The translations under genes were made by a program, and so were the position numbers. A stretch of DNA of 64,000 nt from Pyropia yezoensis (lineage: Eukaryota > Rhodophyta > Bangiophyceae > Bangiales > Bangiaceae). Positions 38,622 to 50,707 of this stretch are shown in pieces. Where the stretch lies: assembly GCA_009829735.1 (NCBI GenBank), contig CM020618.1:12367119-12431118 (forward strand). Reading direction: 5' to 3'. Under the pieces are notes generated by a model. That model was given only the letters and a program-made list of their open reading frames with translations, had not been told where the DNA came from and did no database searches. The stretch's first letter is position 1; each line of letters begins with the position of its first letter.

Positions 38622-40094
38622 TAAATCGCGGAACACGTGGATTCGACTTGTGCTTGCACGTGCAACGGAGCTCTATTGTAGCATTCTTTGAACACGTGCT
38701 GTACAGGGGTTATGGAACTCTCCCGTGCTGCGCGATCATCTTCGTCGCACAGGCGCATATGCCGTCGTGCCCCCCCCCCTGAGAGTGCGTCCAGCGCACG
38801 TTCATGGACTCACCGCCCAGTCGCGCGCGTCAGCTGATCCATAGCGCAGCGGTATGAGAACTGGCGCTGCTACGCTACAGCACGTTTCTGCCACGAACGA
38901 GTTACGGTGTGCACGGCGCGGCTCATGTCATCCACGTGTTGTGTGGATACAGCCACAGGCCCATTGTTTTGCACAGCTCGAGACTGATCTCGAAATGTGC
39001 ATGCCCTGCAGCGGTTTTTTATTCCAAGGCGTGCAGCGTTGGCAATGTAAAATTCAACGGCTTGAAAAAGTGGGGACGCCCGTGCCCGGGGGGCCTCCAA
39101 ACACGCATTTGACAGTGCCCGCACGTGCCGGTACGGAAAGAAAGACACACGTTTTAAGACGCGCTGCGCAGCGGCCGCTGGACACGTGTCGTGGCGGGTC
39201 GTCTCTGAGCCACGGGCGCCTGCCTAGCGGGCTGCATCACACCCAGGCAGCATCGCCATCGACAGGCGACGGAATAGCACCCACTCATCACCCAACCATC
39301 CGAGACGACGACGCTATGGGTGCAAGAAGACCGTGACACAGCGGCCGACCGTCAGCGACTGCGTGTCTACAGAAGATACATTGATACACTTATCCGTCGC
39401 AATTTTCTATTACAAATGCCAATGAGGGGCACGTGCGGACACCCTTGATGCATACATTCGCACTTGCCTCACTGCCGAATACGCTTGACCGAACCACAGG
39501 CCACTGTCAGCCAGATACTCTGACCCACTTGTGCGGTCCCGTACAGTACGCTTCGCCAAGTCCGGTGCCCTTGCACAACCCTGTCTGAAAGGCAGTAGAT
39601 ACCTTAGATCAAGCTCGAGCTAAGGTAGATCAACAAGTTGACACCCAAGAGTGGGTGTAAAGTCGATCCATTTCACACACGATGAGTCAACAGGCAGACC
39701 ACTCTCGTAGTTCCTCTTTCCATTTTATCTGTCCCCTTCCCCCAGTAGGGGTGGCCGACGTCCGTGCGCACCCCAGACACAGAAGTTCCAGAGTCCTTCT
39801 TCTTCGTCGTTTTTTTTGTTTTTTTTATTCTTCTTCTTCGTCGTTCTTTTTTAGTCTCTCCGCGCAATCGCCCCCCTCGAGCGCCATGCCCACGCTCATG
39901 TAAAGGTGGCACAGGCGCCCCACGCCAGGGGCACGCACGCGCTCCCATACGGGCACCCGTGCACGCATGGCCCCCATACGCACGCAGGCGGACCCACACG
40001 GGCACGCCCGGGCCAAACTCCCCCCCTCTCGTGCACGCACTAAAAACGCATGTGCACGCAAGCAAACGAGTCCCGGATGCACTCGAGCGACACC
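38622..40094. other. Intergenic, nothing recognised
   Basis: About 1.47 kb of mixed sequence, including a CTT/TTC-rich simple tract at 39800-39855 and a GC-rich stretch with ACGCACGC and GGGCAC repeats at 39915-40040. Short frames on both strands carry no recognisable domain. Confidence 0.4.
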
Positions 40095-40382
40095 CTCCAC
40101 ACCATGGTTGGCAAAAACGTAACGTTTTTTGATCTTGACTTGATTAATCCATAGATTAAATCAATACGTTTTTTCTGTTTTTTGGTTTTATTGCGTTTAA
40201 TCAACTTTAACAAGTACAATAATAAGTCAGGTCCAGGATCGACTGAATTCAAACCTAAACATATCCAAATATGGAAGTAGCCCCCGATTTGAATGCCACG
40301 GCTTTGCTCGTTCTCCACGCTCTCACTCACACCCCCTCACGTCTTGCCCAGCCCTTTCCTGCAACACGTTCGGGGATGTGCA

Positions 40383-42360
40383 ATGGTGGGCTTAGCTGCT
40401 GCGCCACCGGGCGGCGGGGGATCTGCGGGCGCGGGACCTGCCGGCTCCTTGGCAAGCGTCGACGACCGCGACGGGGTTGCCGAGGGCGGAGCGGCCGGGA
40501 GTGCTGCCAATGATCTGCGGCCGTCAAGCGCCGCCCGGCGCAGCTCTGGCCGCAAGGCCACTGACACCAAGCAGGAGTTTAAGCTGCAGCCGGGCGTTGG
40601 GGGTGTCTGTAACTACTGCGACAAGCTGGTAAAGACGAAGTCTGTGAACGGCACTCTCCTGGCCTCTCATCTGTACAGCTGCAGGACGAGCCCACTGGCC
40701 GTGCGGCTGATGGCCTGGGAGACTTGTACGACCTTGCAGAACAGCACGCCTCGTCCTGTGCACCCCCGCGGCGGCGGTTCTCTCACGGGCTCCAGAGTGT
40801 CAGGCGGGTCTACTGCAGCGGATGGGAGCGCATCGAGCAATCCCCGTGCGGCGGCGCCTGTCGACAATTCCTCGACCTCCCGCCTTCTGCCTTACCTTGA
40901 CGGCGTGTCAAACGAGCAGGCTGCCGCTATCGACGCGGCTATCTTGCAATTCTTTGTTGCGTGCCGCGTGCCTTTCCTGCAGGTGAAGAGCCGGCACTTT
41001 CTGACCATGCTACAGGTACTGCGACCTGGCTACGTTGCGCGCAAGCAGGCGCCAACGAGACGGCCGATTGCGGGCCCTATGCTGACCGGGATGCATGGAA
41101 TAACTGCAGAGCGGGTCATGGCCATGCTGACGCTGTGGTGCCAGAGGCGGAAAGCTGTGCTGGTCCTGGATGCGTGGGAAAACGTCTCACACCACCATAT
41201 CGTCAAACTTATGGCCATCATCGGCGACAAGGCCGTATTCCTGGATTCTATGTACTGCGGAGATGAGTGCCAGGACGCGGAGGGGCAGGCGCAGCTGCTA
41301 CAAGAGAAATTGGTGAACTACGGGGGCCTGACCAACTTCAACGCCGTGGGCTCCGACAACGCCGCTGCTTGCTTGGAGATGAGGCGCCGGGTGACCGCCA
41401 ACAATCCTGGGCTTGTGTCTCTCAATGACCAAGCCCATGTGGCAAAATTATTGCTGGGCGATCTGTGCAAGATCTCCTGGTTGAAGAACGTCGTACAGAC
41501 GGACGTGACCGTATCCGCATATGTGCGGAACCATCAAGGACTGCTGGCTGCGTATTCGCTGGAAAAGGTCGCCTCCAACAAAGGCCTGTCGTCGGAGTCG
41601 GCGGGAGCAACGCAGACGGCGGTGGCGTACGTGACACCCGGTGCAACCAGGTTTTTGTGTACCCGAGATTTGGTGCTCGCCTGCGTCCGAAACCGGCCTG
41701 CGCAGCGAAGCCTTCTTGAACGCAACAACGGGACGGAGCTTCCTCGTCTTGTCAAGGCACGAGACCAGGCCGCCCGAGAGTCGCAGGCGGCCTTCCTGCG
41801 CATTGCTGAGTCTGCAACCGACGCGCGCGACTGGGCGGCGCTGTGCCAATTGCTGGACCCCCTGTGAGTGTACTTGCGGTTGTCTGACGGTGAAGGCATG
41901 CGCCTGTCACTCGTACTTCCCGCCACCCGCAAGCTGCAGGCCGATACGGCCGGCATGGAGGCAAAGCTGCGCGCGGCCGGGGCGGCCGGCACTGTCTCCC
42001 CTGCAGTCTTCCAGCAAGTATGCGCGGCAGCTCAAAAGCGGGTGTCGGGCCCTCTCGATCGTTGGGTTAGAGTCCCGCTTCTCACGGACGTGCACTACTT
42101 GGCAGCTGCTTTGGACCCGAAGGTATTTGACCCGCAGGCGCCTGACGCGTCACCGCACGTCGAGCGCTCCTTCGAGGCAATCCGCGTGTACTTCTTGCGC
42201 TCGCCCCACGTATTCTCGGCCGAGCAGTTCACGGGGCTAACCGACGACCAGCGCATGCTGCTCCTGCGGGAGGAGCTCACGCAGTACGCTGGGATGTCTG
42301 GATCGTTCATGCAAGAGGCCTATGCTGCGCGCACTCCTGGATCCGTCGTGGACGTACACG
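40383..42360 (+). pseudogene. hAT transposase, 5' part (interrupted)
   Basis: From ATG 40383 (40293 is an alternative) the protein has a BED-type zinc finger (GVCNYCDKLVKTK, then LLASHLYSC) at about residues 75-105. The hAT catalytic core follows: FFVACRVPFLQVKSRHFL, then the first Asp in LVLDAWENVSHHHIV, the second in NAVGSDNAAACL, and LVSLNDQAHVAKLLLGDL. A TGA at 41865-41867 interrupts the frame, which then continues in the same phase (VYLRLSDGEGMRLSLVLP, then VHYLAAALDPKVFDP) to 42360, where the Ty3 LTR begins. A nonsense change plus an insertion make this copy dead. The nonsense codon may be older or younger than the insertion. Confidence 0.85.
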
Positions 42361-42719
42361 TGTAGCACAAAGGTATCCGCTGCACGTCCACTCTCAGGGA
42401 ACACTCACCAAGGGGGATCGGCACCAACGTGACCGGGAGGCCAAGGTTGCTGTCCTTGGAGCGCAAGCCACGGGACCAAGATGGGAGCCCAAATGGGAGG
42501 GGTTTGTTGTTCTACCATGGCCGGCGGTGGACTCGCCGCCGGCCCCCTCGTTATAAACCCTCGGAGACACTACTAACTACCCTCCACCCCAAGATGCAAG
42601 TCCCTCTGGTCATACGTAACTTATAGATACCGTGACCAGTACGGACTCCCAAATTGAAAGTTAAGGGTTAGAAGTAGCCCCCCTAATATTAGGGTCACAC
42701 GGTCAACCATATTGCTACA
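42361..42719 (-). repeat. Left LTR (3' LTR) of the second Ty3 element
   Basis: 359 bases. It has an 8-bp-armed hairpin (GCCGGCGG, TGGACTCG, CCGCCGGC) at 42520-42543 and, 8 bases on, a plus-strand TATAAA at 42552-42557 that points into the antisense frame. Confidence 0.92.
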
Positions 42720-43305
42720 TATCCCCCCCTTAGATTCGGCCCGTCCTCGGGTCGAGTTGCATTCGGGTTTCCGAATGTATGTGGGTCGCGTGACCGTTTA
42801 CCAGTCGGTTAGGGCTTTGCGCCCTGTCGCGACAGACACCCCTTTTCGAGGTTGTCTGAGGGGGGTGCCCCCCATTGTGTGGTACACACACGATCCGTTT
42901 TCCGGACCGTTGAATTCCCGATGCGGGTTTTTGTTCACGACCCCCCTTTCCGAGGGGTGGTGCAAGCGGATCCGCCACCAGGCGTCTGGTGGTAGGGGGC
43001 CCCTCTCGCGGGACGATTGAATGGGTGGCGGGGGCTGCCCGCGTTGCGTGCGGCGGTTGGGGGTGACCCCCCTCGATTACCCCGTGTGGGGGGGGCGTGG
43101 CCCCGATCCAGGTGCCTGGGTGGAGCGCCCTCGTAGCTTGGCTGGCGCGGGTCGTCCCGCGCTGCCGTATCGCTGGTGCTGAGCTGTGTGGTTATAAGCG
43201 CGGGTGCCCGCGCTTCCCTGGCTCGTCCGCGCCAGCGTTCCTTGTACCGGGTCGAGCCGGCTGCGGCTTTTTGGCACGGGGCGCCCCTGCTACACCGGCT
43301 CCACC

Positions 43306-45183
43306 ATGTCGGACCCCCAGGTACCCGGGGGCGAGGACGACCTCCTGCTTGAGGAGGAGGAGGAGGTGATGCAAGACGACGTTCCCGTCCCTGCCACCGC
43401 CGCCGAGTGCTTCTTGGCGAGCTCTTCGGAGGGCGAAGGCGACCGGGTGACCGTTCGTGTGGCCCCGGAAGGCGCGCCGGGCGGACTGTCGTCCGTGTGC
43501 AGCGGCACGACGGCTCCGTCGGGTGGCGGTCAACCGCGTGTAGCGGCTGCCTCTACCCCTACTCCTCCGGCGGCGCGGATGGCTCCTGTCGCCGGTGCCG
43601 GCGCGGCTCTACCCCAAGACGGTGCGGCCGGTGTGTCGGACGGCCGTGGCGGTACCCCGGCCGGGACGGCGGGTCAAGACGGCGCGGGTGCCCGCCCGGT
43701 TGGTGGTGCGTCCGCGGAGGTGGGTAACGGGTCTACCCCTTCCGTCCCCGGTGTGCCTACGTCGGGCCCGGGTGGCAGCGACGCTCTGCCCGCGGTGCCC
43801 CGGGCGACAGGTGGTCAAGTCGCATCTACCCCGATGGCGGTGGACTCCGGGAGCTACTCCGGGCGGGCGCCCGCCCTTCTTCTTCCTCCTCGGCCCCGTG
43901 CGCCTCCGGCACCGGCCCATCTGCCGGTGGGGATTCCACCGGCGCCCCCCCCTCCGATTCTTCCTGGCCCTGCCCGGGTTGCCCCGTTGGGTGGCGGCGT
44001 CGCCTTGGCGGCGGGTCAACCCGCCATGTCGAAGTCTGACTTGGTGGCTCGGGCTCGAGGCCTGACTGTGCAGGAGTCCATGGACTCCGCTGGGCGGATG
44101 CGGGTGGACTTCCACCAGCCGCGTCACCGTGGAGCATCCTCCCGGCGCGTCAAGGTGGACCCGAGTTGGGAGCGGGAGTTGGTGCGGCTGGTCGACCAGC
44201 CGAACGCGGTCCGGGTGGAACATCATTGGGTCCTGAGTCAGCCGGACGGCCGGCATGCGCAGCTCTGGCGCACCCGGGTGGGACGGGGTGAGGTCTACCT
44301 CGACCCCGCCTTCGGGGTATGCGACCTGATTGCCCCTGCGTTGCCGCGGGAGGTTGACTACCCGGCTAGTGCTCGGGGGATTGCGGCGGCGGCGGAGCCG
44401 GTTGCGTTTGGGGAGACGGTGGGCGATACCGGTCGGTATCCCGACTTTGATTATTACCCGGGGGTATCCCCGTATCTGTCATTGACGGCTCCCTACCCGC
44501 CTATGGCGAGGTTGAAGTCGGCGTCGAGCTGGCTACGTAACCATGGTGTCATGGCGGATGCGTTCCGCACCGATATAACGTGTGCGTTGCAGACCGGCAA
44601 CGGTCGTGCACCGGTATACACTCCCGTGCGCCCGCCTCTATGGCAGGAGGGGTGGGAACCCGCCCCTGCTTTCCGGTTTGACACCGGTCCCTGTCTCCGA
44701 TACTTCGGGAGTGTGTTGGCCTCCCGGCCGGTCCACCCGTTGCAGGGTACCTTCACCCTTGAGTTTACCCTCGGGCAGGCTTCCTCCTTCTTGCTGTCCG
44801 TCCGCCGGCAGGGGCGCCTGTTTCATCTTCCGACGGGTGTCCGTCGGCACATCGCACAGTTGGGCGTGGACCTGATAGCCGCCAAGACCGGGTTGGCCCG
44901 GGAGTTCGAAGCCCTGCTGGCCGTTCACGATGCCGTGAACTGGGCTGGGGTGTTGGCCCTTCCCCCGTACCGGGACCCGCAGGCTGGGGCTGCCCCCTTG
45001 CCTCGTCGCTCGTTGCGTATCCGGCGTACTCAGCCGGGTGAGCCCAATTGCCGTGGGTGGGCGTCCACCGAGGCTGTTCCTGACCTGGGTATTCCCATGG
45101 TTATCCATGACCCTCTTCAGGTCCTCGCCCCGTGGTTCGGTAACCCGAAACCGGTGGCGGTTGGCCGTCGTCCCCGAGAGTGA
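43306..45183 (+). CDS. Antisense accessory protein of the second Ty3 element, unknown function
   Basis: A 625-residue frame from ATG 43306 (MSDPQVPGGEDDLLLEEEEE). The first 270 residues are Gly/Ala/Pro-rich and probably disordered. The ordered part runs from about DSAGRMRVDFHQPRHRG to the end. Its central block has LRYFGSVLASRPVHPLQGTF, then FTLGQASSFLLS, GRLFHLPTGVRRHIAQLG, GLAREFEALLAVHDAVNW, PPYRDP and GWASTEAVPD. Each finds a counterpart, in the same order, in the antisense protein of the first Ty3 element (HP, LGQ/VGQ, GRL..L, GL.(E)E..LA, RDP, WAS). No known domain is recognised. It faces pol tail to tail across nearly 1 kb. Confidence 0.72.
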   Translation: MSDPQVPGGEDDLLLEEEEEVMQDDVPVPATAAECFLASSSEGEGDRVTVRVAPEGAPGGLSSVCSGTTAPSGGGQPRVAAASTPTPPAARMAPVAGAGAALPQDGAAGVSDGRGGTPAGTAGQDGAGARPVGGASAEVGNGSTPSVPGVPTSGPGGSDALPAVPRATGGQVASTPMAVDSGSYSGRAPALLLPPRPRAPPAPAHLPVGIPPAPPPPILPGPARVAPLGGGVALAAGQPAMSKSDLVARARGLTVQESMDSAGRMRVDFHQPRHRGASSRRVKVDPSWERELVRLVDQPNAVRVEHHWVLSQPDGRHAQLWRTRVGRGEVYLDPAFGVCDLIAPALPREVDYPASARGIAAAAEPVAFGETVGDTGRYPDFDYYPGVSPYLSLTAPYPPMARLKSASSWLRNHGVMADAFRTDITCALQTGNGRAPVYTPVRPPLWQEGWEPAPAFRFDTGPCLRYFGSVLASRPVHPLQGTFTLEFTLGQASSFLLSVRRQGRLFHLPTGVRRHIAQLGVDLIAAKTGLAREFEALLAVHDAVNWAGVLALPPYRDPQAGAAPLPRRSLRIRRTQPGEPNCRGWASTEAVPDLGIPMVIHDPLQVLAPWFGNPKPVAVGRRPRE

Positions 45184-45207
45184 GACTCTGCGGGTGGGGA
45201 GCGTGAG

Positions 45208-45654
45208 GTGTCCCGTCGTCGGGCGGAGCCCCGCCGGGTGTACGGTGGAGCCCCTTCAGTAGGGTCCTACCGGGCCTCGTATCAGGCGCCACCGGCTCCG
45301 GTGGTAGCCGTGTCGGCTCCAGTGGCCCCTCTGGCTGCGCCAGTGTCACCTTCCGCCCCTGTCATGCGTGACGGGGGTCCCCGTCTATGGTATGAGAGCG
45401 TTGACGCCCTCATTGCCCGCGAGATGCGGGAGGGTCTTTCTGATAGCTGGGGGGATATCCCCCCAGGTGCAGCGCTGGTCAGTTCCGCGCGTTGCTTTGG
45501 TGGCGTGTTGGACCGCCTCCAGTCCGCTCTGGAGGACGTGGAGGCTGGCCGCAGCACCCTCGTCGAGCTATGCACCGAGGTATCTCGGGCGATTGACCGT
45601 CGCGAGATTGCCGACCGATGGAGCATGGAGGTGTACGCGCTTACGCGTGAGTGA
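45208..45654 (+). CDS. Second small antisense frame of the second Ty3 element
   Basis: A 148-residue frame 24 bases after the larger antisense frame. Its first 50 residues are Pro/Ala/Val-rich. The rest is helical, with DSWGDIPPGAALVSSARCFG, then LDRLQSALEDV, VELCTEVSRAIDRREIADRW and EVYALTRE. This resembles the C-terminal helical region of the single antisense protein in the first Ty3 element (RGTTAGALAIAWSRQ, DVLRRV, LVLTVSRLADPSRIRDSLL, SELCRA). The one-protein form there and two-frame form here are consistent with fusion, fission or decay. Confidence 0.6.
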   Translation: MSRRRAEPRRVYGGAPSVGSYRASYQAPPAPVVAVSAPVAPLAAPVSPSAPVMRDGGPRLWYESVDALIAREMREGLSDSWGDIPPGAALVSSARCFGGVLDRLQSALEDVEAGRSTLVELCTEVSRAIDRREIADRWSMEVYALTRE

Positions 45655-46133
45655 CCTCCCTCGGGCAGTGGGTCTACCCACTGAGGAGTGCTATTGTTTG
45701 TGAGGGAGAGGGACCCGGTGACCCTTATGATGGCCGGGTAGTAGTGAGTATAAACTCATCCCCCGCTGGGGCGTTTGCATGATACCAATGCCTGCCGTTG
45801 GGGAGTACCCCGTCTGACTTAGCCGTGGCCTGCCTCGGTTCTTTCCCGCGCCCCCCAACCTATCCTTGTTGGTTAATACTCATGAAGGTCAACCTTCCTT
45901 GGTCCGTCACTTGCCCCATGGATGAAGGTTTACCTTGATGTAAGCCTCAGGTTACTTTGAAATTATCGGAGTTAGTCATGCTTCAAATAAACTTGTAACA
46001 GTCAGTAGCTTACTTAGTTAGTCTAAGTCCGCTCCAACTTAGTGAACCTAAGTCTTGCCGAATCCATGTGACACCCTACTTAGTAGGTATAAGCCTCACC
46101 CCCCACCAGCCGAAGTCGGTGTCGGTTGGGTTG
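45655..46133. other. Convergent space between antisense frames and pol, with CTTAGT-type repeats
   Basis: About 480 bases, lower in GC. From 46005 to 46095 it has several short repeats of both polarities (ACTTAG, CTAAGT, CTTAGTAGG). As the meeting point of two transcription units it may hold 3' end signals for both, but no standard signal was recognised. Confidence 0.4.
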
Positions 46134-49100
46134 TTACAGTAGGCGTCGTCGCCTCATGTAAGGCATGAGAAGTTGGCGGGGTATATTCGCCGCCTGTTCC
46201 CAGGTGGGTGAGTCGTATCCGACCCACATCATCTTGACGTACCAGGGTCCTGGTAGGTCCGGGTCGGTGTGTCCGACCACGCTCTCTACTTGGTATGGAA
46301 TCCCATCCGGTCCCACCGGGTCATCTGACCGGTGGGTTGTAAGAGCTTCATGTGGTGTCAACCCAGCCGGTACCGGCTGAGGCTGTTCCGGCTTCGGAGC
46401 AGGTGTCACATCATTGAGATTGATGCGTTGTATCTCCGCATCGGAGTGCAGGATGACAGAGTGATCATCTCTGTGTAAGATCTGGTACGGTCCCTTGACC
46501 GGTTGCATCAGCTTGTTCCCTCGGAACTTCTGGTGTCTGATGGAGACCCAGTCACCTGTTTCCAGAGTTGCGTTGCGTACCCGTAGCCGGGCGTCAAAGT
46601 TCTTCTTGTATCGAAGTTGTGTACGGTCAAGGGCACCCTTGAGCTTCGGTGTCATCCACGATAGCTTGGCCAACCAAGCTAAGTGGACCCGTTCGGCCGG
46701 TCGGCCCTTTGGTATGTCATACCGAGTGCATCTGCCCGGTGGCAGCGTCAGGTTACCGACGCCCATCGGCATGACCCATTCCAGTGGGGCAATGCTGGTA
46801 CTCCGGTGGGGCCTGGCATTGTATGCCAGGTTCAAGACGGACAGAAGCCTGTCCCACGTCTTCGTGTGCTCCGCCACATAGCATTGGAGCATCTTAACGA
46901 TGGTGCGGTTGAACCGCTCCACCTGCCCGTTGGATCGTGGGTGGTAGTCGGATGCCCGACGGGGTTCGATACCGAACATGCCCAGGACCTTAGTGCAGAA
47001 TGCTGACATAAGGTTTGCTCCGTTATCGGAGAGGAGTTGCTTCATTACTCCGTAAGCACTGATCCAGTGGTCAACCACTGCGTTCATGATGGTGTAGGCC
47101 GTATCGTTCGGGATGGCTACTGCCCGTGACAGCTTAGTAAAGCGGTCAGACATGACCAGGATGTACCTGTTCCCTTCTTCCGTTACCGGAAGCGGCCCGA
47201 GTATGTCGATAGCGACTTGCTCGTTGGGTCCATCTGGGGGGAACAGTTTCATAGCGGACGCCCGCCTATGAAGACTCATGCGATTCCGTGCACACGGGTG
47301 GCATCCTCGGACGTGGTCGATTACGTCAACGGCCATTGCTGGCCAGTAGAAGAACCTTCGCATTGCTGCAAACATGCGCGAACCCCCCGGGTGTCCGGCT
47401 GTGGGGTTCTCGTGTTCTCGTTCCATGACGGCCTGTCGTAAGGACACGGGAACCACGACCTGATGCCGACCATCGGCGGGTGCCTGCCGGTATATGAGTC
47501 CGTCCTCGTTCTGGGCGAAGATGCCGGCCGTGCCGGCCAGGAGGTTCGCACGATGGCGTTTACAGTCATCGTCATTGGACTGTGCCTCGCGGAAGTCCGC
47601 GAGGGTCAATGGGCGCGCAAGGCGTTCCATGGTATGGTCAACCATACCTTGGGTGGCATTACCCACCATGCAAACCGGTACAACCGGGATGTCCTCGTCC
47701 ACCTGTCGGGTATCCCCGCTCGGTGTATCGAGTCGCAACAGCGCGTCTCCCAGATGATGGGTAGAGCCGGCCTTATATATGGTCCGGTAGTCGTGCTCGG
47801 CCATCTTCAGCCTCCACCGGGCTAGCCGACCGTGGCTGTCGGAATCCTTGTCACCAAGGTTGAGAAGCCATCCTAAAGGTTCGTGGTCGGACCTCACGAT
47901 GAACCTGGAACTTTCCAGGTATGGCGGGAGCAGTTGCACTGCCCATATGACTCCGAGGCACTCGCGCTCGGTGGCACTATAGTTACGCTCAGCCGGTTTG
48001 AGCGTCCGGCTGCAGTACCCTACCGGACGTAGGTCCGGGATAGCATTATCGGTACCGATGATTGTCCCTCCCTGTAACAGGGTGCATCCCACTTGGGTAT
48101 CGCAGGCATCGACGTCGATGACGAAGGTCCCGCGTCTATGCGGCAACGCAAGCACGGGTGGGGCTAGCAGAGCTTACTTGAGCAGCTCGAATGCCTCTCC
48201 CTCGCTGGGCGAGGGAGGTTGAAGTACCTTTGGCAAGGCGCTGCTCGTCAGAGCCGTTAACGGTTTGGCTATACGAGCGAAGTCCTTGACGAACCGTCGG
48301 TATACGTTGCACATCCCCAGGAAGCTTTTCAGCTGTGTCTGGGTGGTAGGGTATCGCGCATCCCGGAGTGCCCGGGTATTAGCTTCGAGCACTCCCAGTT
48401 TACCTGGTGTGATCTGGTGACCCAGACACTCGACTGTCTGCTGAAAGAAGGCGCACTTCTTGAGGCGCAGGGTTACCCCGGCGTTCCGCAAGAGGGTGAG
48501 TACCTCGTCGACATGTTGCACATGGTCATCCATGTTACGCGAGAAGACGATGACATCGTCCAAGTACACCAGGCAGTTACGCCACTTGACTCCCGACAGT
48601 ATAATGTCGATGGCCCGCTGGAATGTGGCGTGGGCGTTGGACAATCCGAAGGGCATCCTTAGGAACTCGTACACGCCACTGTGACAGGCGAACGCCGTCT
48701 TGGGGATATCCTCCCCCGCAACTGGGATCTGCCAGTATCCGGCATAGCAGTCGATAGTGGTAAACACTGTGGCCTCCCCCAGCGATTCGATGCACTCGTC
48801 CATCCTGGGTAAAGGGTATGAGTCCTTCTTGGTAACCAAGTTGAGGCGTCGATAATCGATGCAAAACCGAGGGGTTTGATCCTTCTTCAGTACGATCACG
48901 ACTGGGGCGCCCCACTCCGACATCGAGGGTCGGATCACCTTAGCTTCGCTCATCCTCTTCACTTCTCCATCAACGATCTCTCGTTGCATTGGTCCCGCGC
49001 GATGCGGTTGCGACCGCGCTGGTCGAGCACCTGGTACCAGGTCTATACGGTGTTGGGTTGCCCCAATGGTACCCAGCGCCCCGCCGGTCCACACGACGTC

Positions 49101-50228
49101 ATGCTTTCTAAGCATCCGTCGTACCCCGTCAGCTACCGAAGGGGGAAGGTGGTCGAGGTCAGCCTCGGCCAGTGCCTTCAAGGCTTCTTGGTCCTTTGGC
49201 GGAAAGTCCGCCGGAGCTGTCGATGGGTTAGGCTTCCCGTCATTGGGTTGCTGCCGCTCGGTGGTCTCGGCGACCGCCAGTACCTCAAGTGGTTCCACTT
49301 GACCTTCCTTGTCAGGGGTAAGGATGTCTCCTTCGTAGAGCTCAGCAATCCCGAGATTAGTTCCTTTCGGAAGGGTGACTGCCTTACGGCGATAGTTCGC
49401 CATCACGAGCAGTGATGACCCCCCCGCTGGGAGGTCTACGATACCGTTGGCCATGGTCAACCCATGGCGCTTGTAGGTTCGTAGGTTGGACTGGACTCTG
49501 CAGATGCCTGCGAGGTCACAGTTAACCGGGAGAACGGTCTCCGATAACGGCTCAAAGCGAGTCCGCTTGGCCAGCCGGAGTGTCTTTGGTTCTACGCTGG
49601 CGTATACCTCAGCCACGTTAACGTGGCTCCCTTGTGGCGTCAGGTCCCTGACGATAGCTTTCTGTCCTCTCTTCGTCCCGTCGGCCTCTTGCAGCACGAC
49701 GGTCCTCCGGCCCGTCCGGATTGCATCAACGTGAACGTTGATGAAGGTGCACCCCAGTATGCAGGGCACAGATAGAGTCTCACACACCAGGAAGTCAACT
49801 TCCGTAGTGAGCTCCCCGACGGTGACCCGCAGCGACATCACTGCGGTCGTACGAATGAGACGACCATTCGCATCTTTGATCGTGGGTCCCCGAGCAACTC
49901 TGACTCGCGGGAGCCACTTGTCCGGGAGGGTATCCTTCCGGATCAGGTTAGGTCCAGCCCCAGTATCCAGTACAGGGTAATACGATCGGGTCGACTGGGG
50001 GTCAACCCTCAGTGTGGCTGATACCTTGAAGTTCTCCAAGGTGAACAGTATGTGGCCTACACCGATATCCGGTGTAGCTCGGGCATCCTGAACAGGGCCC
50101 TTGTCTGGTTCCATGTGACGGGGATTCCCGTCCTCTCCTCTCAACCTTGGTGGTTGGTCATCAATCCCCTGACGCCGTGTCGTCGGGGCCGGAAGGTGTA
50201 CCCGGGGGTTGATGCGGCGTCGGCTCAA
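46134..50228 (-). CDS. pol region of the second Ty3 element
   Basis: Order as in the first element: aspartic protease (YYPVLDTGAGPNLIRKD), reverse transcriptase (FCIDYRRLNLVTKKD and CLVYLDDVIVFS), RNase H (VIDVDACDTQVG), integrase zinc finger (CHPCARNRM) and core (VAIDILGPLPVTEEGN, HPRSNGQVERFNR), and a C-terminal chromodomain-like end (WYVKMMWVGYDSPTWEQAA). Unlike the first element, pol stops soon after the chromodomain. The region is not one continuous frame; about one break. Confidence 0.9.
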
Positions 50229-50707
50229 CCGCGCTCTCCGTGGGGCTTTCCCCGCGGCAGTGCGGGGTGGCTTGCTAGGGTTACCCCAGCGACCCCGTGT
50301 CGTCCTTCCCCTTACTCGTTTCCCGTGCTCGGCCGGGTACTATCTTCCGGGACATCCGGGAGAGGAGGTGCCTCCTCGACTGCCAGTACTCCTCCTGGAG
50401 CTTGCTGCCTACCCGGTGCCGGGCCTCTGGCGGAATACCCCCCAACGGATGCCTTGCGTTGCGCCGCTGCCCGTCGAGACTCCTCCGGGATGAGCGGGCA
50501 TGAGGACACCCAGTGTTGGGGGTCTCCGCACAACATACATCCGGACGTGCCGGCCGTCCCGGGCGTCCGCGTCGGTTTGGCTCCATAGGTCCGGCTGCCT
50601 GCCTCGGGCGCCCGAGTGCCTGCCCCTTGGTAGGCCTTGGGTCCCGGTGCCAACCGGAACATGGACTCCCTCAGCCGGTTGGTTCTACCAGCGATGTGCG
50701 GAGGTGC

